Shown piece after piece: positions 55,083 to 64,000 of a stretch of DNA of 64,000 nucleotides. The stretch is taken from positions 162,012 through 226,011 of the forward strand of contig JAFXMZ010000022.1 in the NCBI GenBank assembly GCA_017529925.1, given 5' to 3'. Source of the stretch: Clostridiales bacterium. Its GTDB lineage: Bacteria > Bacillota > Clostridia > Saccharofermentanales > Saccharofermentanaceae. Positions within the stretch are counted from its first letter, which is position 1, and each line of letters starts with the position of its first letter. The notes beneath the pieces are model-generated. The model saw nothing but the letters and a program-made list of their open reading frames with translations, did no database searches and was not told where the DNA came from. The position numbers were made by a program, and so were the translations under genes.

Positions 55083-55788
55083 CGTCCCTGTCGTCTTCTT
55101 TTTTGTTTATGAGTCTGAAGCCGTAGCCCCATACTGTCGTGATCTTAACGTCTGAAGAGGAGATCTTCTTGCGAAGCCTCTTAACGGTATCGTCGGCAAC
55201 TCTGGTCTCGATCTCGGTCTCGTAGCCCCAGATCTTGTCAAGGAGCTCCGTTCTCGGTACTGCGCGGTCTTTGTTCGTTATAAGGTATGTAAGAAGCGCG
55301 TATTCATTAGGAGTGAGGGGGAGATCCTTATCCTTTATGGTAGCCGACTTCGTCTTGCGGTTGATATTGATATCGGCGAAAGAGAGTTCCTTCTCATCTC
55401 CGGGATGGCTGTTGCCTGCGATATTCTCCTGACGGCGGAATACGGATTTGACTTTTGTAACGAGCTTTATCGGAGAGAAGGGCTTTGTAAAGTAGTCATC
55501 GCTTCCGAGGTTAAGTCCCTCGATATAATCGGCATCGCTGTCCCTTGCCGTAAGCATTATTATCGGGACATTACTGATCTTCCTGATCTCACTGAGGATA
55601 AAGAATCCGTCTCTTCCCGGCATCATGACATCAAGGATTATGAGGTCACAAGGGTCGGTGATGAACTTCTTGAGAAGATCGTCTCCTGTGGGAAATCCGT
55701 ATACGATATATCCTTCGCGCTCGAGGAATGTCTTTATGAGGTTTCTTATATTATCATCATCATCTGCGATGTATATGAATCTGTCCAT
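55072..55788 (-). CDS. OmpR-type response regulator
   Basis: Protein of 238 residues. The receiver domain has acidic DDDDN (residues 9-13), phosphorylated Asp in LIILDVMMPG near 55, the Thr in LTARDS and the Lys in TKPFSP. The winged-helix DNA-binding domain (about 135-232) has LTPNEYALLTYL and RVADDTVKRLRKKI. GGACAGGAG precedes the start. It is cotranscribed with the kinase gene and probably regulates envelope genes, which is inference. Confidence 0.95.
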   Translation of the reverse strand: MDRFIYIADDDDNIRNLIKTFLEREGYIVYGFPTGDDLLKKFITDPCDLIILDVMMPGRDGFFILSEIRKISNVPIIMLTARDSDADYIEGLNLGSDDYFTKPFSPIKLVTKVKSVFRRQENIAGNSHPGDEKELSFADININRKTKSATIKDKDLPLTPNEYALLTYLITNKDRAVPRTELLDKIWGYETEIETRVADDTVKRLRKKISSSDVKITTVWGYGFRLINKKEDDRDDEK

Positions 55789-55831
55789 TGAACAATATGT
55801 CTCCTGTCCTTACGTTTACCTGTTTATAGAT

Positions 55832-55860
55832 TGTATATTAACCGTTGAAGATTTGTACAA
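55832..55860 (-). promoter_or_regulatory. promoter of the two-component operon
   Basis: On the minus strand TTGTAC (55860-55855), a 17-base spacer and TATACA (55837-55832), about 44 bases before the regulator start. Confidence 0.55.
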
Positions 55861-55963
55861 TAAAATGGTGAATATTTGAGGGAAAATTGTTACTATTTTT
55901 ACGCCCTCATTTGTTAGAATCTAATAGTACGCAAATCAACCAACATCGTATACGGGGTAAATT

Positions 55964-56995
55964 ATGTCAACGGTCCTTGTTACCGGAGGAATGGGTTTTA
56001 TAGGTTCTCATACCGTTATCGCACTTAATGAGAGCGGTTATGATGTTGTTATCGTCGATAATCTTTCCAATAGTAAGACAGAGGCTCTTAACAGGCTTCG
56101 GATGATAACGGGAAAGGACTTCAGGTTCTACCGTGCAGACTGCCGCGACAAAGAGGCAATGAGGACTGTTTTCGAAGAGAATAAGATAGACAGTGTCATT
56201 CATTTTGCAGGACTTAAAGCGGTAGGTGAATCCGTACGCATGCCTATCGAATATTATGACAATAATATCAACAGCATGCTCACGGTGCTCGAACTTATGA
56301 ATGAATATAATGTCACGGATCTCGTTTTCAGTTCATCGGCAACGGTATATGGAGAGAGTGAAGATGTTCCTTTTACCGAGGAGAGTCCTCTTGGCATGTG
56401 TACTAATCCCTACGGATGGACAAAGTGGATGATCGAGCAGATACTGAGAGATACATCCCGTGCATATCCTTCGATGAGGATCGCACTGCTCCGTTATTTT
56501 AACCCCGTCGGAGCACATGAGAGCGGTCTTATCGGCGAGGATCCGAACGGTATCCCGAATAATCTCTTTCCCTATATATCAAAGGTTGCTATCGGCGCCC
56601 TGGAGAAGCTTACGATATTCGGTGATGATTATGATACGCCTGACGGAACATGTCTTCGTGATTACATTCACGTCTGCGACCTTGCGGAAGGACATGTGAA
56701 AGCATTAAGATACATTGCAACAAATGAGGCGGGTATAGACGTCTTTAATCTGGGAACCGGAAAGGGAACTTCCGTCAAGGAGGCGCTTTCTGCTTTCGAG
56801 AAGGCATGCGGACATAAGATCCCTGCTGTTATCGGACCCAGGAGGGCGGGCGATATACCCGTTTGCTACGCCTCTACAAAGAAGGCGGAGGAGAAGCTCG
56901 GCTTCAGGGCAACAAGAACAGTGGAAGAGATGTGCGATTCCTGCTGGAACTGGCAGACTAAGAATCCGAACGGACTTTCGGATAAGGCAGAATAA
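55964..56995 (+). CDS. galE: UDP-glucose 4-epimerase
   Basis: Interconverts UDP-glucose and UDP-galactose. The 343-residue protein opens with VTGGMGFIGSHTV for NAD binding. Ser/Thr lies in SSSATVYG near 126 and the Tyr-x-x-x-Lys pair in NPYGWTKWM near 150. A GGGGTAAA element precedes the ATG. The LCP genes follow closely, so it may feed sugar nucleotides into wall-polymer synthesis. Confidence 0.95.
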   Translation: MSTVLVTGGMGFIGSHTVIALNESGYDVVIVDNLSNSKTEALNRLRMITGKDFRFYRADCRDKEAMRTVFEENKIDSVIHFAGLKAVGESVRMPIEYYDNNINSMLTVLELMNEYNVTDLVFSSSATVYGESEDVPFTEESPLGMCTNPYGWTKWMIEQILRDTSRAYPSMRIALLRYFNPVGAHESGLIGEDPNGIPNNLFPYISKVAIGALEKLTIFGDDYDTPDGTCLRDYIHVCDLAEGHVKALRYIATNEAGIDVFNLGTGKGTSVKEALSAFEKACGHKIPAVIGPRRAGDIPVCYASTKKAEEKLGFRATRTVEEMCDSCWNWQTKNPNGLSDKAE

Positions 56996-57006
56996 GGAGA
57001 TTGTTA

Positions 57007-58146
57007 ATGAGATTTTTTAAGAGCAAGGCCGGAAAGATCGTAATCTGGGTAGTAGTATCGATCATGGGACTGATGGTAGGCGTACTCGGATGCGCATGGA
57101 TGTATCTGACATACCTTTCCAATAAATCCGATTATATCGATTCTGAGGTTGCATTGACTGCAAAGATCAAAGGCGAAAACGGCGAAGATCTGGATATGAA
57201 CGTCAGCGAAGCTATCGCGAGCGATACGCGTTTTACCACAACGAAAAAGATGCATGAGGAAGATTCGATCCACAATTTCCTCCTTATCGGTATCGACAGC
57301 AGATCCCCTAAATATTCCGACGGTGGTATCGGTGGCCTTGCGGACGTAATAATGGTAATGTCCATCAATGAGGAAACAGGCTCGATCAAGATGATCTCAA
57401 TTGCAAGAGACTGCTATGCACATATCCCTTCAATGCGTGACCAGAAGATCAATGCTGCAATGTCCCGAGGCGGTGCAGAGCTCCTCAAAGCTACGATCGA
57501 AGGTAACCTGAGACTTAAGATAGACGGATATGCTTTCGTCAATTTCTATCATATGGCTGAAGTCATCGATTCAGTCGGCGGCGTATATTGTGACGTAACG
57601 AGCACCGAGGCTTACGGAACGGGCGGACTTAACCACAACCTCCGCGAGCTCAAGTATGATGACCTCCAGATCAACCAGACGGGTTATATCTGGCTTAACG
57701 GTAAGCAGGCAGTTGCTTATGCGAGAATACGTAAGATCGACAGTGACTATAAGAGATCCGAGAGACAGGTAGAAGTCTTAAGAAGCCTCCTCGATCAGTT
57801 CATGAAGCTCTCTGTTACAGGAAAGGCAGCTGCTCTCGAGGATATACTCGAGCTCATCGCTACGAATATACCTTCATCCGATATAAGGAGCTATGCACTT
57901 GACTTCCTGCCTTCACTCAAGAATGTAAGTATCGAATATATGCAGCTCCCGATCGAAGGATGCTTCTATTCCGGAATGTATGGAGACGAGTGGAGCATAA
58001 GGCCTAACTGGAATGCCATGATCCCTTATGTCCAGAAGTTCTTCTACGGCAAGACGATCGATTTCGATCCGGTCGACGATATATCGAGCTCGCCTTCTCT
58101 TGATAAATGTCCTAAGGACCTTAAGATCGAGGATATGTTAAAATAA
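57007..58146 (+). CDS. LCP family protein, first of a tandem pair
   Basis: Wall glycopolymer ligase of 379 residues, the second of three LCP proteins here. A basic start and one transmembrane helix (about 12-35) precede the LCP domain, with HNFLLIGIDSRSP, MISIARDCYAHIP with its conserved Arg, QKINAAMSRGG and KIDSDYKRSERQVEV. AAGGAG is 7 bases before the ATG. It lies 11 bases after galE. The neighbouring gene at 58182 is a clear paralogue. Confidence 0.92.
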   Translation: MRFFKSKAGKIVIWVVVSIMGLMVGVLGCAWMYLTYLSNKSDYIDSEVALTAKIKGENGEDLDMNVSEAIASDTRFTTTKKMHEEDSIHNFLLIGIDSRSPKYSDGGIGGLADVIMVMSINEETGSIKMISIARDCYAHIPSMRDQKINAAMSRGGAELLKATIEGNLRLKIDGYAFVNFYHMAEVIDSVGGVYCDVTSTEAYGTGGLNHNLRELKYDDLQINQTGYIWLNGKQAVAYARIRKIDSDYKRSERQVEVLRSLLDQFMKLSVTGKAAALEDILELIATNIPSSDIRSYALDFLPSLKNVSIEYMQLPIEGCFYSGMYGDEWSIRPNWNAMIPYVQKFFYGKTIDFDPVDDISSSPSLDKCPKDLKIEDMLK

Positions 58147-58181
58147 GACCATACGAATAATTCCTTTTACGGGAGGTTAGT

Positions 58182-59306
58182 ATGGGCAACAGATCAAAAA
58201 AGGCTTTAACGATGCTGCTGGCAGTAATAATGTCGGCAGCATTTGTTGTTTCTTCGTGCGGCGGTAAGGAAGAGAAGAAAGAGACGACGGTAACGACGAC
58301 TGAGACCGCAGCTCCGACATCAACGCCTACTCCGACGCCGACCCCCACGTCGACGCCTACACCTACGCCTACGCCGACACCCACGCCGACGCCTGATTTT
58401 ATCGATAATGAGCATGTGCACAATTTCCTTCTTATCGGTATCGACAGCAGGAGTACGGAATATGCGACCAATTCCGGTGCGGGAGACAGGTCGGACATAA
58501 TCATGATCATGTCCGTAGACGATGAGAATAATACGATAAAGCTCATGTCTGTAGCCAGAGATTCATATGCCATCATCCCCGGAAAGGGCAACAACAAGGG
58601 AACCAAGATCAATGCCGCCATGGCATACGGAGGAGCGCCTTTGCTGCAGCAGACTCTCGAGATGCATCTGAGGATCCCTTTCGAAGGGTATGCATTTGTC
58701 AACTTCTTCAAGATGGCGGATCTTATTGATGCCATAGGAGGTGTTACGGTCGATGTAACAGAAGGAGAAGCATACAGCGAGGGAGGCCTCAACCACAACC
58801 TCCGTGAGCTCGGTTATGATGATCAGCAGATCTCCTCGACAGGAACGATGACGCTTAACGGCAAACAGGCTGTTGCATATTCCAGGATCAGGAAGATAGA
58901 CAGCGACTTCAGAAGATCCGAGAGACAGGTCGAGGTACTGCGCAGTTTCTTCAATAAATTCCTTTCGCTTTCAGGATCTTCGAAGGCGAGTTTAGCCAAG
59001 ACTGCTTTCAATCTGATCAGGACTGATGTCGATTTTGCTGAGTTCTCCAAGTGGGCTATCGATTTCTATCCGTCGCTTTCTGATACAAAGGTATATTATA
59101 TGCAGCTTCCGATACCCGGCTGTTCCAATCAGGGAACATACGGAGGAGAGTGGAGCATCAGATGCAACTGGAACGCTATGATCCCTTATGTTCAGGACTA
59201 TCTTTACGGATACAGACAGGATGTAAGACATGCTCCTACGATATCCCATGCACCTTCGGATGACGAGTGTCCGAAGGACATCGATGTGAATGATCTGCTC
59301 AAGTAA
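58182..59306 (+). CDS. LCP family lipoprotein, second of a tandem pair
   Basis: A 374-residue paralogue of the upstream LCP protein with a different anchor: a signal peptide ending SSC (Cys26) suggests lipidation. A spacer of Thr-Pro repeats (about 45-71) leads into the LCP domain. That domain has HNFLLIGIDSRST, the VARDSYAIIP segment, TKINAAMAYGG and KIDSDFRRSERQVEV. GGGAGG lies before the ATG. The different spacer may place the enzyme further from the membrane. Cotranscribed with galE and the first LCP gene. Confidence 0.92.
   Translation: MGNRSKKALTMLLAVIMSAAFVVSSCGGKEEKKETTVTTTETAAPTSTPTPTPTPTSTPTPTPTPTPTPTPDFIDNEHVHNFLLIGIDSRSTEYATNSGAGDRSDIIMIMSVDDENNTIKLMSVARDSYAIIPGKGNNKGTKINAAMAYGGAPLLQQTLEMHLRIPFEGYAFVNFFKMADLIDAIGGVTVDVTEGEAYSEGGLNHNLRELGYDDQQISSTGTMTLNGKQAVAYSRIRKIDSDFRRSERQVEVLRSFFNKFLSLSGSSKASLAKTAFNLIRTDVDFAEFSKWAIDFYPSLSDTKVYYMQLPIPGCSNQGTYGGEWSIRCNWNAMIPYVQDYLYGYRQDVRHAPTISHAPSDDECPKDIDVNDLLK
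58314..58394 (+). repeat. tandem six-base repeat coding for a Thr-Pro spacer
   Basis: Repeats of ACGCCT/ACGCCG/ACCCCC type code for about 13 Thr-Pro units inside the LCP lipoprotein gene. Such repeats can change length by slippage without changing frame. Confidence 0.7.
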
Positions 59307-59348
59307 GGATTGCCTCAATTTTGCTTTGACTTTTTTTGATATTCGATA

Positions 59349-59377
59349 TTGACATACCGGATGCATAGAATTATCAT
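59349..59377 (+). promoter_or_regulatory. sigma-A promoter of groESL
   Basis: Perfect TTGACA (59349-59354), a 17-base spacer and TATCAT (59372-59377), directly upstream of the CIRCE operator. Confidence 0.85.
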
Positions 59378-59385
59378 TATCACTG

Positions 59386-59741
<356 letters not shown>

Positions 59742-59758
59742 ATATCAGGCGGAGGTAA

Positions 59759-61375
<1,617 letters not shown>

Positions 61376-61403
61376 TAACTTCAGTTTCAGGTAAATGATT
61401 ATG

Positions 61404-61440
61404 ACACGGCTGCTTTTCGAAGCGGCCGTGTTTTTTATTT
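61404..61440 (+). terminator. terminator of groESL
   Basis: ACACGGCTGCTT pairs with AAGCGGCCGTGT (one T-G pair) around a TTCG tetraloop and ends in TTTTTT. It overlaps the -35 box of the next promoter by one base. Confidence 0.88.
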
Positions 61441-61468
61441 TGATAAATATGCATCTTTGAAATATAAT
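61440..61468 (+). promoter_or_regulatory. promoter of the Gfo/Idh gene, predicted leaderless
   Basis: TTGATA (61440-61445), a 17-base spacer, TATAAT (61463-61468), then exactly 7 bases to the ATG at 61476. Confidence 0.72.
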
Positions 61469-61475
61469 AACGTCT

Positions 61476-62588
61476 ATGGAAAAGAAAAAGATAATCATCA
61501 TCGGCTGCGGACGTGTTGCCGTTAAGCATGTTAAGGCTATAAAGAAGCTTTCACAGGTATGTGAGCTCAAGGCTCTTGTCGACGTATCGGAAGATGCGCC
61601 TGCGAAAGTCCTGGAGAGCGCTAAGTACGATCCTTCGGACGTAAAGGTCTATAATGACTACAAGCAGGCGATAGATGAGATCAGCCCTGATATAGTTGCG
61701 GTTACCGTTCCTTCCGGACTTCATTATCAGATCGCCGGATATGCCCTTGAGCACGGCTGTAATCTCCTTCTTGAGAAGCCTATGACGATGTCTTCAGGTG
61801 AGAGCAGGGAGATATATGAGCTTTCAGAGCAGAAGGGTCTTAAGATCGCTATGGGTCACATATACAGATATTTCCCTCTCGTCGGCATTCTCCGCGAGGA
61901 TATTAAGAACGGGGTGTTCGGTAAGGTCGTATGCGGTGACATATCGGTAAGATGGGGCCATGGTGACGATTACTATTCCTCAGCTGCATGGAGAGGAACG
62001 TGGAGATCTGACGGCGGTGCTCTGATGAACCAGACGATACATGCTATCGATCTTCTCGTATGGCTCATGGGTTCGAAGCCCGTAGAGGCAACTTCGATGC
62101 TTTCGAAGAAGGTAAGGAATATCGAAGCCGAGGATCTTGGAATGGCGGTCCTTCGTATGGATGACGGAGCGCTCGCGAGCATAACGGGTACGACTGCAAC
62201 TTCCGATAAGGAACACGGTGCCCAGTTCTCCGTTTACTGTGAGGACGGTACTGTATCACTCGGTCTTTATAAAGGGAAGCCCAGGCTGGATATAAGGAAC
62301 GGTAAAGGGAAGAAGCGCAATCTGAGATATATCGTTAAGCAGATCAAGCTTCATGGAATATCCTCGCTTACGTCGGCACTCAATCCTCATCACGGTATAT
62401 ATAAGGATTTCCTTGAAGCCCTCGAAAATGGCAGACAGCCGGTAGCTGATGCAATGTCCGGATACTCTTCCGTAGATACGCTCATGGGCATCTACAGATC
62501 GGCCAGGGAAGGCCGTCCTGTCGAGCTCCCGCTCAAAGAAGATTTCTCGAGTGTTGACATGACGGGATTTTTTGAAAAAAACAGTTGA
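61476..62588 (+). CDS. Gfo/Idh/MocA family oxidoreductase
   Basis: NAD(P)-dependent sugar or cyclitol dehydrogenase of 370 residues. The Rossmann N-domain starts IIIGCGRVAVKHVKA; EKPMTM near 107 holds the conserved Lys-Pro, and GGALMNQTIHAIDLLVWLMG near 180 the catalytic Asp/His. Substrate is not predictable; UDP-sugar or wall-sugar use is possible in this neighbourhood but unproven. No ribosome binding site, consistent with a leaderless message. Its stop codon lies within the -35 box of the tRNA-Lys promoter. Confidence 0.9.
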   Translation: MEKKKIIIIGCGRVAVKHVKAIKKLSQVCELKALVDVSEDAPAKVLESAKYDPSDVKVYNDYKQAIDEISPDIVAVTVPSGLHYQIAGYALEHGCNLLLEKPMTMSSGESREIYELSEQKGLKIAMGHIYRYFPLVGILREDIKNGVFGKVVCGDISVRWGHGDDYYSSAAWRGTWRSDGGALMNQTIHAIDLLVWLMGSKPVEATSMLSKKVRNIEAEDLGMAVLRMDDGALASITGTTATSDKEHGAQFSVYCEDGTVSLGLYKGKPRLDIRNGKGKKRNLRYIVKQIKLHGISSLTSALNPHHGIYKDFLEALENGRQPVADAMSGYSSVDTLMGIYRSAREGRPVELPLKEDFSSVDMTGFFEKNS

Positions 62589-62612
62589 CATCGCGATAAG
62601 CAATGTTATAAT
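62585..62612 (+). promoter_or_regulatory. promoter of tRNA-Lys
   Basis: Perfect TTGACA (62585-62590) and TATAAT (62607-62612) with a 16-base spacer. The TGA stop of the upstream gene is part of the -35 box. Confidence 0.85.
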
Positions 62613-62626
62613 AAACAGGCTGTTAA

Positions 62627-62702
62627 GCACCATTAGCTCAGATGGTAGAGCAACTGACTCTTAATCAGTGGGCCCCGGGTTCGAGTCCCTGATGGTGCAC
62701 CA
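62627..62702 (+). tRNA. tRNA-Lys (CTT)
   Basis: 76 bases with encoded CCA. The acceptor GCACCAT/ATGGTGC is perfect, the anticodon loop CTCTTAA gives anticodon CTT, and the T-loop is GGTTCGAGTCC. It is transcribed alone. Confidence 0.95.
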
Positions 62703-62710
62703 GAAAGATA

Positions 62711-62747
62711 AAGACCTTGCAGATAACTCTGTGAGGTCTTTCTTTTT
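62711..62747 (+). terminator. terminator of tRNA-Lys
   Basis: AAGACCT pairs with AGGTCTT, with an inner CAGA/TCTG helix, followed by TCTTTTT. Confidence 0.8.
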
Positions 62748-62773
62748 GCCTCGTTTATCTATCGTTACGTTTC

Positions 62774-62784
62774 TTTGTTATAAT
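62774..62784 (+). promoter_or_regulatory. extended -10 promoter of the DUF4214 gene
   Basis: TGTTATAAT matches the extended -10 pattern; no strong -35 box. It lies 31 bases before the start codon. Confidence 0.45.
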
Positions 62785-62815
62785 TATCTTATTACTGCAT
62801 ATCAGGGGGAACATT

Positions 62816-64000
62816 ATGAGAAATAGAGGATTCAGAGCTTTAGTCTGTATGATAGCATCCGTGATCTTTTTCGGGATGTTTTTCACAGGCGTAACTACTG
62901 AGGACGTAAATGCCGATTCTACGTCTGAAACGGTCAAGATACATGTAAAATGGTCTTCTTTGGACGGAAAAAAAGTCAAAAATGATATTACTCTTACCGT
63001 TCCGTCAGGAACGGATTGGAGATCCGATCTGGTAGTAGATCAGATCAAGCAGGCATATCAGGATGATAAATACACTTATATCGGTATGTACAAAAAGCCC
63101 ATGACAGATTTTGAGGGCTATGATGAGTTTATTTCATCATCTCCTTATCTTCCGGATCATCTGACAACTGATATCACAGCTTATGCTTACATGTTCACTT
63201 CGATCGAAGGTCCGAAGATCACGGTAACAAGACCTGTTCCAGGGTCTACATATGGAGATAATCCGGTTCCTGTTCTCACGGCAGAGAATATATGGACAGG
63301 TGAGGATAATCCGACATACCTTGGTTGGGATAAACAGAGAAGTCCTGATTATGTTTTCAAGGCAGGAGAGGAACTGCCTTTCCATGCTCTGATAGCTCCA
63401 AAGCTTGGCTATGTTTTTTCTTCTGAGCCTACTCTTGAAAACTGTACTGTAGAATCTGCTGATCTTGTATTTGGCGGCGTGTACTATCAGGTGAAAGGTA
63501 CTGTCACGGTCCTTGATTTTGATGCTCCTTCATATAAATGGTCGTCTGATAACGGGACATGCACCGCCACCAGAGTCTGTAATTGCGATAAGTCAGTCAG
63601 TGAGAAGGAAACTGTAAAGACCTCATCGAAAGTGACCAAGGAACCGACAACTTCTTCCACGGGAACGAAAGTCTACACGGCGACATTCAGCAACGCTGCA
63701 TTTAAGACACAGACTAAGACTGTCACTATCCCTTCGCTGACGCCTAAGCCCACTGATAAGCCTACACCCACCGCAAAACCTGATGCGTCAGGAGTCGGAG
63801 GATTCGTTGACAGGCTCTATGAGCAGGTCCTTGGAAGAAATGCCGATCCGAACGGTAAGGCTGATTGGATCGACCGCGTCATGACAAAAGGAAAGACAGG
63901 TGCCGATATCGCCCTGGGATTCCTATTCAGTCCCGAATTCCTCAACAAGAATATGAGCAACGGTGATTTCCTCGAGATCCTCTATAAGGTCTTCTTCGAC
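62816..64000 (+). CDS. secreted DUF4214 protein, cut by the window edge
   Basis: Open reading frame of 395 codons with no stop before the end, so the C-terminus is missing. A signal peptide (about 1-33, ending VNA) predicts export. The middle (about 40-300) is beta-rich with no recognised family. A Thr/Pro/Lys linker (about 305-325) leads to a DUF4214 domain with LYEQVLGRNADPNGKADWI and FLFSPEFLNKNMSN. DUF4214 domains often occur in surface and glycan-associated proteins, with function unknown. CAGGGGGA before the ATG serves as ribosome binding site. Confidence 0.82.
   Translation, partial: MRNRGFRALVCMIASVIFFGMFFTGVTTEDVNADSTSETVKIHVKWSSLDGKKVKNDITLTVPSGTDWRSDLVVDQIKQAYQDDKYTYIGMYKKPMTDFEGYDEFISSSPYLPDHLTTDITAYAYMFTSIEGPKITVTRPVPGSTYGDNPVPVLTAENIWTGEDNPTYLGWDKQRSPDYVFKAGEELPFHALIAPKLGYVFSSEPTLENCTVESADLVFGGVYYQVKGTVTVLDFDAPSYKWSSDNGTCTATRVCNCDKSVSEKETVKTSSKVTKEPTTSSTGTKVYTATFSNAAFKTQTKTVTIPSLTPKPTDKPTPTAKPDASGVGGFVDRLYEQVLGRNADPNGKADWIDRVMTKGKTGADIALGFLFSPEFLNKNMSNGDFLEILYKVFFD

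Noticed and set aside
58314..58394. CRISPR-like repeat array
   Set aside because: The repeats are six bases long, contiguous and in frame inside a gene; there are no spacers.
58121..58798. Gly-Val repeat protein on the minus strand
   Set aside because: The repeat is the complement of the Thr-Pro spacer codons of the LCP lipoprotein.

Overview
This window is a chromosomal segment from a Gram-positive, probably anaerobic member of the Bacillota, most likely class Clostridia (gut or rumen type). The inference rests on the sigma-A-like promoters, strong AAGGAGG-type ribosome binding sites, a CIRCE operator on groESL, the nadK-argR-recN order, RNase Y, LCP and sortase proteins, lipoproteins with DUF3048/DUF4349, and an FctA-type pilus. 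Genus cannot be fixed from the sequence alone. No rRNA, CRISPR array, prophage or complete insertion sequence was seen.

Layout. 1-7.3 kb: glutamate dehydrogenase, a DUF3048 lipoprotein, an LCP cell-wall enzyme followed by a PP2C-like protein that appears catalytically dead, and aspartate kinase. 7.4-12.4 kb: YqeG phosphatase, YraN, an aminotransferase, adenylosuccinate lyase and an rRNA methyltransferase. 12.5-16.4 kb: a beta-rich lipoprotein, a zinc-ribbon protein, and mgtE preceded by a 30-codon leader ORF and a terminator-like hairpin that contains the mgtE ribosome binding site. 16.4-28.2 kb: cysteine desulfurase plus ThiI, LarB, a D,D-carboxypeptidase, QueH, RqcH, a membrane-tethered Mrr-like nuclease, a D-lactate-type dehydrogenase, a tyrosine recombinase and aspartate-semialdehyde dehydrogenase, then a gene-poor islet with a perfect nested palindrome. 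28.3-28.5 kb: tRNA-Met and tRNA-Tyr, then uppP.

29.4-38.9 kb is the most distinctive region: a five-gene pilus operon with a signal-peptidase-like protein that has lost its catalytic lysine, a two-domain isopeptide pilin, a class B sortase, a minor pilin and a 2016-residue adhesin. The sorting signals are IPTG/ATG-like, not LPXTG. 38.9-45.1 kb: citrate synthase, a DUF4349 lipoprotein and pheST. 45.2-47.8 kb: three pseudopilin-like genes behind three 10-bp direct repeats and a hairpin that can mask the first ribosome binding site. 47.9-53.5 kb: nadK-argR-recN, an RluA pseudouridine synthase and RNase Y. 53.5-59.3 kb: a two-component system, galE and two tandem LCP proteins. 59.3-64 kb: CIRCE-groES-groEL, a Gfo/Idh oxidoreductase, tRNA-Lys and the start of a secreted DUF4214 protein that runs off the edge.

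Much of the window serves the cell envelope: three LCP proteins, UppP, a D,D-carboxypeptidase, sortase and pilins, and (Thr-Pro)n spacers in several exported proteins. A recurring regulatory pattern is that at least four genes have a -10 box followed by exactly 7 nt and then ATG, with no ribosome binding site, which predicts leaderless mRNAs.
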